Below are positions 35,201 to 46,165 of a DNA stretch of 64,000 bases, piece after piece. A model generated the notes under the pieces. The model was not told where the DNA came from. It searched no databases and worked only from the letters and a program-made list of their open reading frames with translations. Position 1 is the first letter of the stretch; each line of letters begins with the position of its first letter. The position numbers and the translations under genes are program-made. The stretch covers positions 878,001 through 942,000 of the forward strand of contig BJKQ01000009.1 in NCBI GenBank assembly GCA_006538405.1. The letters run 5' to 3'. This DNA is from Hansfordia pulvinata (taxonomy: Eukaryota; Ascomycota; Sordariomycetes; Xylariales).

Positions 35201-38200
35201 TGGTTCACCCCACAAGACCCTCGCCGCAACAACAAACGGGTGAGCTTGCGCCGGCATTTACCAACATATTCCACGTCCTGTTCTTATCCTTCACCATGTT
35301 GGCAAGGCTGTACCACCTTGAACTCGGTTAAGGATCCGTTGCGTCTGCCGGCCCACCAAGGAACAGCCCAGCCTTGTCAACTTTCCAGCAAAGCGCGGGC
35401 GCGTTCGTGACCGCCACCGCTGGGACGTCTTTGTCAGCACCGGCGCCGCCTTGTTGCTGTTTACCGGTAACTAGCGCTTACGGGTCTCGATGCCGAAAGG
35501 TGCGTAGTGCTTCCGGCTCGCGAGTCGCAAGGCGTGAGAAATTGGATCGCTGGGTAGCGTGCTGCGAGCGGCAAAGCCGGCTTTCGATCGCATATCAATT
35601 GCCGGCCGCGAGGGCGCGCGCACAAACACACGTACAAACAGGTACAGACACCGGCCGGCTCTGCCGCGTCGATTACGAACTTTGACCGGACACTGGGTGG
35701 CCCCGGACTACTATTAGGCGCGGGGCTATCTTCTCACGCGTGTGTGCATGCACTCGCGACTTTCCCGCTCAGGAGCGGCCCATGGTCTCAAAGGCTCCAT
35801 TATTGTCACCTCACCTCACACGCGAGGCTGTGATGCTTACTCGTGTCCAGCCCGACCCCGTCGTCGCCTTTCACTCTCTAACTGGGGAGGGGGGGTTCTG
35901 CGACATAACTGCAAAAGCAAGCTGTTAGCTGATCCACGACCTAAGAGACCTCTTCTTGGCGGTGGGAGGAGTAATCAAGTACCCGAAGAGCGCTTGCATG
36001 TTCTCGAGGCGTGTCTGCCCAGGCACAGCGCGCAGCTCTGGCTGGCTCTCCAAGCTTGGGGCTGCCCCACCGCCGGCTCTCCGCCTGGGCCCCTTGCGGC
36101 CCATACTCATCCACGGCCCTGTCGGCCCGGCGTTGCGAAGAGCGAGTCGAGAAGCTCGCAGCCGACCCTGATAAAAGTGGGAGCTCTTGGTGTCAATCAC
36201 GTGGAATGTTGCTTCATGAAGAAAAGATGGGGGCTCTGTCACGCGGGTCGTGTCTCTGGAGGGTGAGTGATGAGCGACGGCCTCGACGACGGCGAGCGTG
36301 GGCGGCCTGGCCACGAAGCCATTATGTTCCTTGTCTCACCGCGCGGAATGTTGGCCCCCCTCTCTTTCCCTGCGAGTACCATCCCGTACACAAAGGAGAG
36401 CCCCTCGTGCTGATCGTGCTCAGTGTCTTAGGAACCCCGCGAAGCATGTACGATTACTATCCACACAGGTCAGATGAACACCCGGGTCTCCCCCCTGACC
36501 ACGCAACGTAAGACAGCCTGACACCCACCAGCATTGGCAAGCAGAAGTTTCTCTTGACGAGTGAAGATGGCCCTACGGTGAGATGCCGCCCAGCTCAACG
36601 TAGCTGTCGGCCGGAGGGACGAGAGTCGGCGCTACGAGCGCGGCTACTGGGCCAGAGCAAAGAAAGAAGCACGTGCCTAGGTAGGTTTGTCGCCTTGCCG
36701 TGGGCGCCCTGGCCCTGCCAAGGAGCCATACCGTTGACAGGCGCCAGGCACGGGCACGGCTCCATTCCTAGTACTGTGGAATGGCGCTGCCTGCCTTGAC
36801 AACATTGGATGGCCCCTTGAGTTGCCCGTGCCCTCCTGGTTACACGCCTCAGCTGTGCCCACACAGGGAGAGGGGGGAAAGGGTGGCGGGGCATTGCAGG
36901 GCGAAACGCACCTGACTGCCTACACGAACCTTGCCTGGGAGTTCCAAAGAACGGGTTGTAGAGTTCCCTTTGTGAGACACCCCCTCCTCCAGCTGACGAA
37001 TAACTACCTCAAGTACCGCCCGCTGTCCGCACCCTCCACCCCGGCATCCATGTACCCCCCGAGAAACAAGAAGCACGAGCAACCCCGAAGAGGCGGCTGT
37101 ACTCGTACGCGGCAAGACGAGGAGGCACCCCGGGACACCGGCTAACAAAGCGACTGCCGCCTGCAAGTCGGTACCTCGTCGACGAAGAGCCAGGAACGCC
37201 CGCATCATTCCAAATCACGGCGGGCGAGAGATTTCTTCTTTATTCCCCCCTTCCCTCTCTCTTCCCTTTACTCGCTCCTCTAACGGATCACCCATACGAG
37301 AGACGATCAACACGGCCTGTCGACCCCGGCGTCGCAATACGCGACCAGTCCTCAAAGGCAAGCGAGCGACGCACAGTACGGGGCGACCCAAGGCCAAATA
37401 GGCGCGGTTCCGAGGTAAGTACTCACTCGCAGCAGACGACGGACGGACCGTCCTCGAAGAGCAACGGGCTCGATTAGAAAAGGGAAGAGAGACGAATGCC
37501 CAAAGAGAAAAAAAAATGGTAATCCGTTACAGTGGCACGTAAATAGTCCGCGGGGCTAGAGAGGTCCCAGGCGGGCGTTAGCCAACATTGTGTCCAATCT
37601 TATTACGTGGGCCGCCCTCCCCCCTCCCCAGCAGGGCCCGTCCGCCCGTCACTGCAGCTGATCGAACCCCGGCTTGTTGGTGTTCCCACTGTACGAGTAG
37701 GTAAGGTACGCGTATGCACTCGGACGAGTGCTCGTGCACTGTACGAGTACGCGTGTCTATGAGCGAGAGATTGCCGGGCCTTTTCTTGCCACGCTTGCCT
37801 GCCTGCCTGCCTGCCTGCTTCGTCGCCGCTCTTGACTTTGTGGGTGGCCCGCCGTCGGCCCTCGGTTCCAAAGCAACACACGACCTCCTTATTCCACTGG
37901 GCGGAGAGAGGCCCTGTTCATGGAATGTGTGGGGAGCAGGCTATGTCCGTTGCGGATCAAACTCTATCCAACTCGTGAAGCAGCCGGCCGGCCGCATCGG
38001 ATTCGCTCTCGCCTCTTTCTCTCCACTTACCGCACTGATAAGGCCACGAAGAAGACCGGCAGACCGGCGGCCGCCCGGCGTCTGAGGATCCAGCGGCGTG
38101 GGAGGGAATGGATGGGGGGGTCTTCTCTTTCTCTACTCGTACCTCTTTTCGTGGTTGCGCAACAAAGCTTGTTTCCTCCCCTCCCCTCCCTTCCCTTCTT

Positions 38201-38700
38201 TGGCCGGTCTAAGAAGAGCGATGGGGAAACCCACGTCTGATGAGGACGAGCCAAAAATAGACTGCGAAATTCCCCAGGCCCCAGTAGAGCTGGCTACAAG
38301 GGGGGGTTAGCAGCAGATGGATAGGCGACCGGGGGCATGGGGCTAGTAGCTCTTTACGCACGAGAAAGTGAAGTCGACGGCCTACCAACTTAGCGTGCTC
38401 GACTGGCGCGGCGGCAGATGGGTGGCGAAGCGAGAAATCCCTACCTTCCCCCGGGCTCTCTCTCTCTCTCTCTTTCTCTCCCGGCCCAGGAGTCCTGACT
38501 GGTAACCTGCTTTCACCTGAACTACCACGAGTAGCCCTACCGACCGTACGTGCGTACCTACTTGACACCCGTGGGGAGCGAGTCATTTTGATTGATGGCG
38601 CTTTCCACGATGGCGGCCCCATCCATGGATGCTTTGTAGGGCGAGAGAGGGGGCAAAGCAGAACCCTCAGCCCCTCTGACCCCAGGAGCTGGCCGTTTGT

Positions 38701-38723
38701 CCCCCCCCCCCCCCCCCCCCCCC
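38701..38723 (+). repeat. Poly-C tract (23 nt)
   Basis: Uninterrupted C run in non-coding DNA; equivalently poly-G on the minus strand and a possible G-quadruplex. Confidence 0.9.
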
Positions 38724-38777
38724 TTGGATCAGCCCACAGGCGAGGCCCTGGGAGGCGATCCGCGTGTTGTTGCTCCT

Positions 38778-38803
38778 CCTGCTGCTGCTGCTGCTGCTGC
38801 TGC
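38778..38803 (+). repeat. (CTG)8 microsatellite
   Basis: About eight CTG units following CTCCTG. It is not in a supported coding region. Confidence 0.85.
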
Positions 38804-39657
38804 AGGGCCAAAGCGTGCATGCGTGGAGGCGAGGGAGAGGGAAAACGCACGCCCCGAGCCGAAAGTTGCATGCCGGACGCGTCCCTCCGACTACTCGTGC
38901 CAGTTAAAAGCCCCTGCCGCGCCTACGAGTACATCCATCCCAGCTACACCGTCCCGTAACCCATGCCTGTTGAGGAAGAACATTGGCCCTATGGCACAGG
39001 CGGGCGGCGACTTGGGGGAGCGGGCTAACTAGCGTGTTTGTGGGTGCGTCTCATTATCAGGCCTCATTCGGCAACACAAACATCTGAAGGAAGAGACAGA
39101 CGCTGCCCTTGCAGCAGACTGACTGACTTAGGTAGCCCGACCAGAGACCCGGGGTCGAACTAGTGGTAAGGTGTGGCGTAGCCCGCCGCGCTAAAGGGGG
39201 CAGGAGGGGCGGTCGCCGCCCTGCCCCGTCCTCTCCTCACAGTGCCTGCGCGCTCGCTGCCGCCCTTTGGTGCGCTGCCTGTCCGTGCTTACAGGGGAAA
39301 CAGTGTCTTGTCATCGTTGGGCACGCGCGCGGAAATCATCGACGACAAGTCAGGGCCTCGAGGCGTGAAGGAGGAAAAGGAAGGAAATTTTGTATTGTCA
39401 GATGGTAATGGCTGCAGCCCTGGCCGTAGCTGGTGCGCTGGGAAGATGGCAGTAGTTGTACAGGACTGTCTAATAGGAAAGCATGATACGCTGGACAGAA
39501 AGAAAAGGTCTTGTTGAGCATCCGGCTCGTGTGGCGCGTTGGTCGCGTGGATGTGGTCAAAGATGGTCGTTTTGCGCGGGCTTCCGCTTCCGCTGCTGCT
39601 GCTGGTGCGCCCTCGTCCTCCTCCTCTCCGGGTCGCCGTCTCTGTCTCTCGTGCTGG

Positions 39658-40005
39658 TCAAAACGCCCACCCGTATACATGACCGACAGTGCCGAGGTCC
39701 TCGAACGTCTGGATTATCTCCTTCTTGACACGGCGGCCCGCCCGCCGCGTGCTCTGCCTCAGCGTCTCGACCTTCTCGTGCGTCCCCGGGTCGGAGAATA
39801 TGCGGCTGCTCATGCGGCTCAGCGTGCTGGTGCTGGGATGGCCTGTCCTCGTCGTCACGCGGCTCAAGGCCGGTGTGGTGACCCTGCTCAGGTCGGGCGT
39901 GTTGGCTTGTACGGGCGATCCGGACTCGCTGTCAGAGCCAGTGGCCATACTTTGGTTGCGGCTCCTCGTCCAGCTCTTGGTGCGGGTGAGGATAGAGAGC
40001 GCCAT
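39658..40005 (-). CDS. Small Ser/Thr/Arg-rich hypothetical protein
   Basis: A candidate 115-residue protein that I do not recognise. The start context CAACCATGGCG is strong for a fungal start codon. The protein is basic and hydroxyl-rich: MALSILTRTKSWTRSRNQ, then two close repeats of LSRVTT, a LSRMSSRIFSD segment, and a C-terminal charged helix-like part with RRAGRRVKKEIIQTFEDLG. There is no signal peptide or membrane helix. The C terminus (GHVYGWAF) may be altered by an unseen intron, since GGTCATG and other potential donors lie near it. It is the only coding candidate in an 11-kb gene-poor stretch, so it could also be a chance frame. Confidence 0.45.
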   Translation of the reverse strand: MALSILTRTKSWTRSRNQSMATGSDSESGSPVQANTPDLSRVTTPALSRVTTRTGHPSTSTLSRMSSRIFSDPGTHEKVETLRQSTRRAGRRVKKEIIQTFEDLGTVGHVYGWAF

Positions 40006-43000
40006 GGTTGCGGCGTGATGGTTGTATGTTGAGCTCTGTCCAGGCTGCTTTGCTCGCTTGGTGTGAATGCCGTCGAGACGCTCAGCAAGATGGGCTGTGA
40101 GCGGCGGCTGTGAACTGTGTGCTGTGGTTTGCTCCGAGTATGATGGGCGGCTGGTGTTTTCAGCTGTTGTACAGCACTGGAGGCCAAGGATAGAGAAGTG
40201 AGAGTGGCGACCGAGAGATATCGATGAATGAGCAAGCGAGGTCGAGATCTCCAAGGGAATTCACATGTGCAGGCAGGCTTGGACTTATACATACAGCGCG
40301 CGCCCTGCCCAGTACGAGTACTCCGTAGCCCTGCCTGCCGTCAGCTGGCCTCGAGATGGACGAGAGCGAGTCGTTGCGTGCGGGCGTCCCGAGACGAGGA
40401 CCCATCCGACTCAGTCCACGAACCCACGGCGCCACGGAGCAAGGGGGCACATGGCTCGAGGTGTCTAACCTGCTCAGCCGTGGCGGTGGGGCCCCCATTT
40501 CCAGCGCGCGATCCCTGGACGCAGGAACAGACTATTCCGCAAGAATCTTCTTGCCTGACCCACGGGCGGCACCTCACCTGGCGGCCTGTGTGCTGCCTGT
40601 CACTCTGTTGTGTGCTGGCACTGGACCGCGCTTGTGGACGTGTCCACGACACACCCGGACAGGGCCAAAGGCTGACAGTTTCCCCACTGGGGCGATCCTT
40701 CACGGCCCTACCGGCCAAAGTCAAGCTGGCTAGCGCTCTCATTTCCCTCGTCGTCAGCGCGAAGCGGCATGGCCTCGCAGCTTGCCATGCTTGTTCAGCC
40801 TTAGTCGCGTGGCTAGCACGTCTTGCCGGCCGCGCTGGTTCCAACCTGTCGTCCTGCCGGGCTGGATGGAAACGTCCTGGCAGCCCTAAGGCTTAGCGCT
40901 GCTCTCAAGATCCAAACGGGAAGTCGGCGGCGAACATCCATGGTGGCGCCAACGTGCCGGGTCTTCGCTTTCATTCATTCATTGGAATCCCGAGGCTGTG
41001 CCGCACGCTTACGTAGGTGGTAGGGGCGCGCCTGTGACGTGGAGAGGTAGGGTAGGCGACGATCCTGGGCTGTGCGATGCGAGGTCTTTTGCATCACGGC
41101 CACGCCCAAAGCGTCGACTTGCTTCTGGTCCTGGTCATCCACGGTGCCACGAAGGTGAACAGGCTGGCCTTCCACCAGTCCGCAAGCGCAGACCATTAGG
41201 GCCCTGCCAAACATGGGCCGGAAGGACACCGTCTGGGTGGCCGACTTGCCTCAATGTAAGCGTACTCGTAAGCGCTTCACACAATACCACCCGGCACTTC
41301 GGTATCTCCGGTATCTGCAAGCCAGCAAGCCAGCAAGCCACCACGGGGAAGTGCCTGCCTAAGCTTCATAAGGCCTCGCCATTCTCACAGAAGAGGCCGG
41401 GAGCAAGCTGTATCGGGGTTGAAAGGCGACTCGAGCGAGTTCCGAGCTAACGGAGTTGCCGCCGGGCAAGCTTGCTGCGAGAGTCGTGGCGGCAAGCGGC
41501 AACGCAACACTGGGATCGTGTGGGCGGATCCCGGTTTCGACGGGACTCGTCTTTCACCCCTGCAGACCTCTCCGCTGAGAGGGCAGCGCATGGGACTGGC
41601 GAGTCAAGTACCCGTCCCATTGTTAGCAGAGAGGCGCTGTGCTGCAACGAGCGCAGGCGTGCTGGTAGGTTCCGCGCGACGACTGGCTCGCTTGAGCCTG
41701 CTCGGCGTCAGGCAGCGTCGACAGGGCCACTTAAAGGCAGCCACTGACGGGATGCGCGCGGCCACTTAAATAGTACCTGATAATACGCATGTCATGTACT
41801 AAGGAACAGAATAGTAGGGCCTAAGAGTAAGAAAGCGGTGCTGGCTTATCTGTAAGGCATGCTTAAGGTAACCTTAAACAGGACTCTTTAAGTGGTATTC
41901 AGCCGTAACCTAAGTGCCCTGAAAATTTAACCTTTCAAGATAAGTGACCTCTTTCATTAAGGTAAACGGGTGCAGCGTTTGGGTTCCTTACCCTTTATCC
42001 TCCCTTTTTAAAGCAGACGCTGCTCGTTCGCCGGTGTTCAGGCTTAAGTAAGTAAGTGGCCTTTATTGAACAGCCTAAGGAGCTGGAGCCAGCTCTGCTT
42101 AAGGCACCTATCGCTGTGAAGACGAGCCTGTCTCGTAGTAGCAGTGTATTGCATTGCATGGGCAGCATGCGGCATCCATCATAAACTCGGCCTTCTGGGG
42201 TTGGCAATGTCTGGCACCTGGTCTGGTCTGGTCTGCGGGCGCTGAAAACGATCGAAGCGATAGGTACCGTATGTTGCGTTGGTAGAGAATGGGGAGCTTG
42301 ATCGATTGCTAGAGATCGCGAGCTGGGAGCCTATCCCGGGACCACGAGTTGAGAATCTGCCCATGGTATTTCTGTGCGGCTATCGTGATCGTAGATGGCC
42401 GCCGTCAGGGATGCCTTGATTGTGCGATGGGACGCGGGTGTTCACTCGAACTCACCATCATGGAGAAAGTGGTAGAGTTCAGACACACAGGCGGCATCGC
42501 CAGACCCGTGGACGAGTTCGCTACCTCGCGATCCTCAACAGCCCGCCCCAAACGCATAGTGACACAGCTGCAAGGTGTTCTCATAGCGCCCCGGTTGCGG
42601 TCGCCAGGAGCAAGGCGGCAGCCCGAGGACTGAGTGGTCGTCGGCAGCTCTGGAGCTGTGCTGAGAGTCTCTATGCCGCACGAAGCGCTGGGCGAACCCA
42701 CAGAGGCGTGCTCATCTTGACACCGGCGGGCGGACTGTTGGGGGCACGTCTCCCGTGGTAGATGCCGAGGGGAGATGCTGAGTTGGGTTGGGCGTGGTTG
42801 AGTTAACCTTCCAGCGTGCCTGCGGCAGCTCGCTCACATTTTTAATTCCATCTCGCAGGAGACGTGCGTTCCCCTTTGGCCTCCGATCGCGACTGCCGTT
42901 TTCGCGGAAACTGCTTCTTGGGCCACCTTCCCTCTCTAAAAAGCACCCGACTTCGGCCCATTCCCGCATCAACTGCCACCTTCTTCTCATCTTACCTCCA

Positions 43001-43295
43001 CACCTCGCGTCTACAACTTACCTGGATATCATCAAGCTTAGGTACGCTCGACCTCTCCTACCTTACCTACATACATACCTATCTAACCAGCTCCCTCTTC
43101 CCCTGCCATCACCTGTTGGGTACTACCTACCTTACATATAGGTACTGCCAAACCTCTTTCTCCAAGCCATCAATCACTCTTCCTTGTTGGAATACTCTGT
43201 CTTGAAGCCCATCTTCTTCGCTCCCCGAAGCGCTTGTGCATAGTGCTCATCGAAGCCTCAAGACTCTTCTTCCTCGCCACCCATCAGTGATCATC
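40006..43295. other. Gene-poor stretch with a possible MITE remnant
   Basis: No supported gene. An A/T-rich block with many TTAAG words covers about 41725-42110 (separate entry). A run of three GCAAGCCA-type units sits at about 41320-41343. The last 300 bp before 43296 is strongly pyrimidine-rich with TACCTACC words and is presumably the leader and promoter of the F-box gene. Confidence 0.5.
41760..42061. mobile_element. Possible MITE remnant with short terminal inverted repeats
   Basis: GGCCACTTA at 41760-41768 and its exact reverse complement TAAGTGGCC at 42053-42061 bound about 300 bp that is much more A/T-rich than its surroundings and full of CTTAAG/AAGGTAA words. A 7+1+7 palindrome, TTAAGGTAACCTTAA, lies at 41863-41877. 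The size and inverted ends fit a degenerate miniature inverted-repeat element, but the repeats are short and no target-site duplication is obvious. Confidence 0.25.
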
Positions 43296-44957
43296 ATGCC
43301 TTCCAGCCCTCGACCTCAGCCCGGGCGCTGCCTCCTACGAGCCGCCCTGGCACAGGCACAAAAACAGGCACACAAGGACAATGTGAAAACCACCATTTCT
43401 CGTCGAACCCTCGGCTACTACTCTTCACCCCCATATGACAGCCTTCCCTTCTTCATGCGCCTTCCGGTCGAGTTGGTTCTGGAAATTGGCGAACAGCTGG
43501 ATGTCCATGACCTATCACGTCTCACCCAAACAAATTGGAGACTGTATAATGATCTCTCAATGCTCCTCTTGGAAAGAGACGCCCGAGAGAACGACAGCAG
43601 GGCCTTGAGTTTTGCTTGCGCCAAAATTCACGACAAGGATAGCCTCCTACGCGCCGCTATTACAGCTCTCCCCGGATCGCTCTGTTCGTACTACTTCAGC
43701 CAACCACATCTCTGCAGTGGGCTCGACCAGCGAGACTATGATTTTCCACAAGGCCAGACACCGCTTTCCGTCGCAGTACGCGCTGGGAATCTCAAGGCCG
43801 TCAAGTGCCTGCTCATGCAGGGAGCCAATGTGAATGCCTGCGAAATCGAGGCCTCGGTGATCCGGCCAGGATGGCATCTCTACCCCATCCATTTGTGCCA
43901 CCCGATACTGAGCCCGGCCATGTCAAAGCTCCTCAAACGCGACAAGAAAGAACTGGTCCGTATTCGCGAAAACATCTTCTCCGCTTTGCTCCGCGCCGGC
44001 GCCGATGTGAATCAACAGCCAGTGTGGCGCGATGCAGCTTTCACTCCGGTATGGTTGCGTTCGTGCGACGGACCAACGCCCTGTGCGCCCATCTTCCAAG
44101 CACTGGATTTGCACAAACCAGCAGAGAGCCGTCGGCGACGATATTCAACCACCGCCGCACACTATAATATTGACTTGATCGATTGGATTCGGGCGCAGCG
44201 AGACTGGCTCGTGATGTTGTTAAAGAAAGGAGCCGATATCAACATCAAGTCTGCAGAGGGCTGGAGCCCCTTGTCGTGGCTACTCAACTGTCTTTTTCAG
44301 TACATCCCCACATTCTACTTCCCTTCATACTGCGTCACCAAGGGAGAGTACGTGGAACAAATCCGACTTCTCAACAGAGAAGCCATGATATTTGTGAGAC
44401 TTCTGGTTGATAATGGTCATCGTCTTGATGACCTCGAGCCGTCTCTTGGTCAACGTCTTGTCCCCCTGACCGACCAGGACACTTTGTTGCACAAGGCGCT
44501 TTGTCTGCCTCAAATGCATAATCAGCCAGGCCAGGACGGGCTGTTTCAGTTCTTGATTCAGTCGGGGGCTGATATCAACAAGCCGTCTTGGCACGGCCGC
44601 ACACCTATCTTCGAGTTTTGCGACTACAGACCACACAGCTGGAGGCTCGTAACATTGGACAGCGATCGAGTCAAGCTCATGAAATGGTTTATAGACGAAG
44701 GGGCCGACATACATTATTGCGATACAGAGGGCAATCAACCTCTGCATCTCGCCTGCGCCTCCTCGGACCATCTTGACTACACGCGCGATATTATCAAGCT
44801 GCTCCTCGACAATGGAGCGGACCCCACTTTCAACAACCATGCGTGTGTCAAGGCCGAAGACTACTTACCCTCTGAGGGAGGTCTATTCTGTCCATGGGGA
44901 GACGACGACATCTTTAGGGCTCTCCGAAAGGCCGCACAGAAATTCAAACTAGTTTGA
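43296..44957 (+). CDS. F-box and ankyrin-repeat protein
   Basis: A single-exon gene of 553 residues. The F-box occupies about residues 55-95 (LPVELVLEIGEQLDVHDLSR, then TQTNWRLYNDLSMLLLERD). Ankyrin repeats follow: TPLSVAVRAGNLKAVKCLL with GANVNA; a divergent one ending LLRAGADVNQQP; LLKKGADINIKSAEGWSPLS; FLIQSGADINKPSWHGRTPI; WFIDEGADIHYCDTEGNQPL; and IIKLLLDNGADPTF. By analogy it would be a substrate receptor of an SCF ubiquitin ligase, the ankyrin part binding the target. The start at 43296 lies just before the plausible N terminus; 43236 is in frame upstream and cannot be excluded. The 5' leader is long and pyrimidine-rich. Confidence 0.85.
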   Translation: MPSSPRPQPGRCLLRAALAQAQKQAHKDNVKTTISRRTLGYYSSPPYDSLPFFMRLPVELVLEIGEQLDVHDLSRLTQTNWRLYNDLSMLLLERDARENDSRALSFACAKIHDKDSLLRAAITALPGSLCSYYFSQPHLCSGLDQRDYDFPQGQTPLSVAVRAGNLKAVKCLLMQGANVNACEIEASVIRPGWHLYPIHLCHPILSPAMSKLLKRDKKELVRIRENIFSALLRAGADVNQQPVWRDAAFTPVWLRSCDGPTPCAPIFQALDLHKPAESRRRRYSTTAAHYNIDLIDWIRAQRDWLVMLLKKGADINIKSAEGWSPLSWLLNCLFQYIPTFYFPSYCVTKGEYVEQIRLLNREAMIFVRLLVDNGHRLDDLEPSLGQRLVPLTDQDTLLHKALCLPQMHNQPGQDGLFQFLIQSGADINKPSWHGRTPIFEFCDYRPHSWRLVTLDSDRVKLMKWFIDEGADIHYCDTEGNQPLHLACASSDHLDYTRDIIKLLLDNGADPTFNNHACVKAEDYLPSEGGLFCPWGDDDIFRALRKAAQKFKLV

Positions 44958-46165
44958 CGAGGCAGTGGGCTTTGCATCTGTTACTTTCTCCGTTTTCCAG
45001 GTTCATGACTTTGTTTTGGACATGTTCTTGATTGTTCCGAGAGGACTGGGTTTTGCGTCGCTAATGCATAATCCACTCCTCCGTCGCGGATGGCGTATCT
45101 TGTAGATACCGAGCATGTTCGGGACGAGACTGTTTCCTCTCATTTTCTTTTTTAGTCTGGATGCCCACTGTACAGGGCCCGTCTTACGTTTCTTGAGTGA
45201 TGGATTTTCAACACATGGTTCCTCACGGCTTAGCTGTATGTAGCAGTAAACGAGTGAGTATATGCTATATCCATATCTCCAGTACATGGATAAGAGTGGC
45301 TTTGAATGTAGACGGAGCCTGCCACGCCCGCGCCGTGAGGTCCCGTGCTAGATGCGTGATTGCGACTGACTTCTCTCGACTCCTTGCCCCGCGTCCTTCA
45401 CTTGATTACTGCTCGTCCCTGTTCCTCCGCGTCAATTCTTTCAATCTCATCCATCGCATTGCACCCCACACGTTCACATCTTGCCTTGAGCTCGCAGTTC
45501 GGGACGGCACGCCGGTAGATTGAACTGGACAGCCCCATCCACGGGGATGTGATTCACAGTTCCCGCACCAGGACGCCGACTGGATTGAGCGCAGATGGTG
45601 CGCTTGTTTGCAGTTAAGGACACCCCGCGGCACGCGTTGGACGAGACGTATCGCCCCAGTGGCAGGACGGTTCGGGGTCGGAACCTATGACTCGGTGTTA
45701 CAGTCGGTCTGATAACTGGCTCAGCGTGGCGGCGGTCGAAATGTTTTGACACGGCGCTGGTGAATTCAAGCAGAAAGGTATGTTGTGCCGTTGACGTCGT
45801 GTCGGCCGTAGCTGTTCAGTTCGTCACGCCCCGAAGCTATCATGGACGATGTACGCCATGTCTGCCTCCGGATAACAAAAGTGGGAAATCACAGCCGGCG
45901 AAAGGAAAACGATTTGAATGAAACAACCAACGCCATTAGCTTGTCTCCTTTGCTACACGACCGGAGCAACGCCGCGCGCGAAAGAAACTACTTGCATGTC
46001 TCTGTGTGTATCTGTGATGGTACATGTATGATAAGTAAGAGTCTTCATCCCCACACCCTTCCCCTCAAGTCTCCAGAAGATACTGGCCACTTCAGCCAGT
46101 CCGACCTCGACCACTCCGTCCCCCCCCTTTCCACTGGTAGCCACACACTAGCACTGACTGACTAC
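44958..46165. other. Convergent spacer, F-box and SPT5 genes
   Basis: 1.2 kb between two 3' ends. No supported gene. Confidence 0.5.

Larger units (their letters stand above)
32187..39657. other. 7.5-kb gene-poor stretch
   Basis: No coding sequence, tRNA or transposon that I recognise. Frames are short and no two line up with plausible splice sites. It holds dispersed TACGAGTA motifs (about 37098, 37692, 37742, 38138, 38923), a TGCC array (about 37797-37819), a 23-nt poly-C at 38701 and a CTG array at 38778-38803. Confidence 0.5.
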
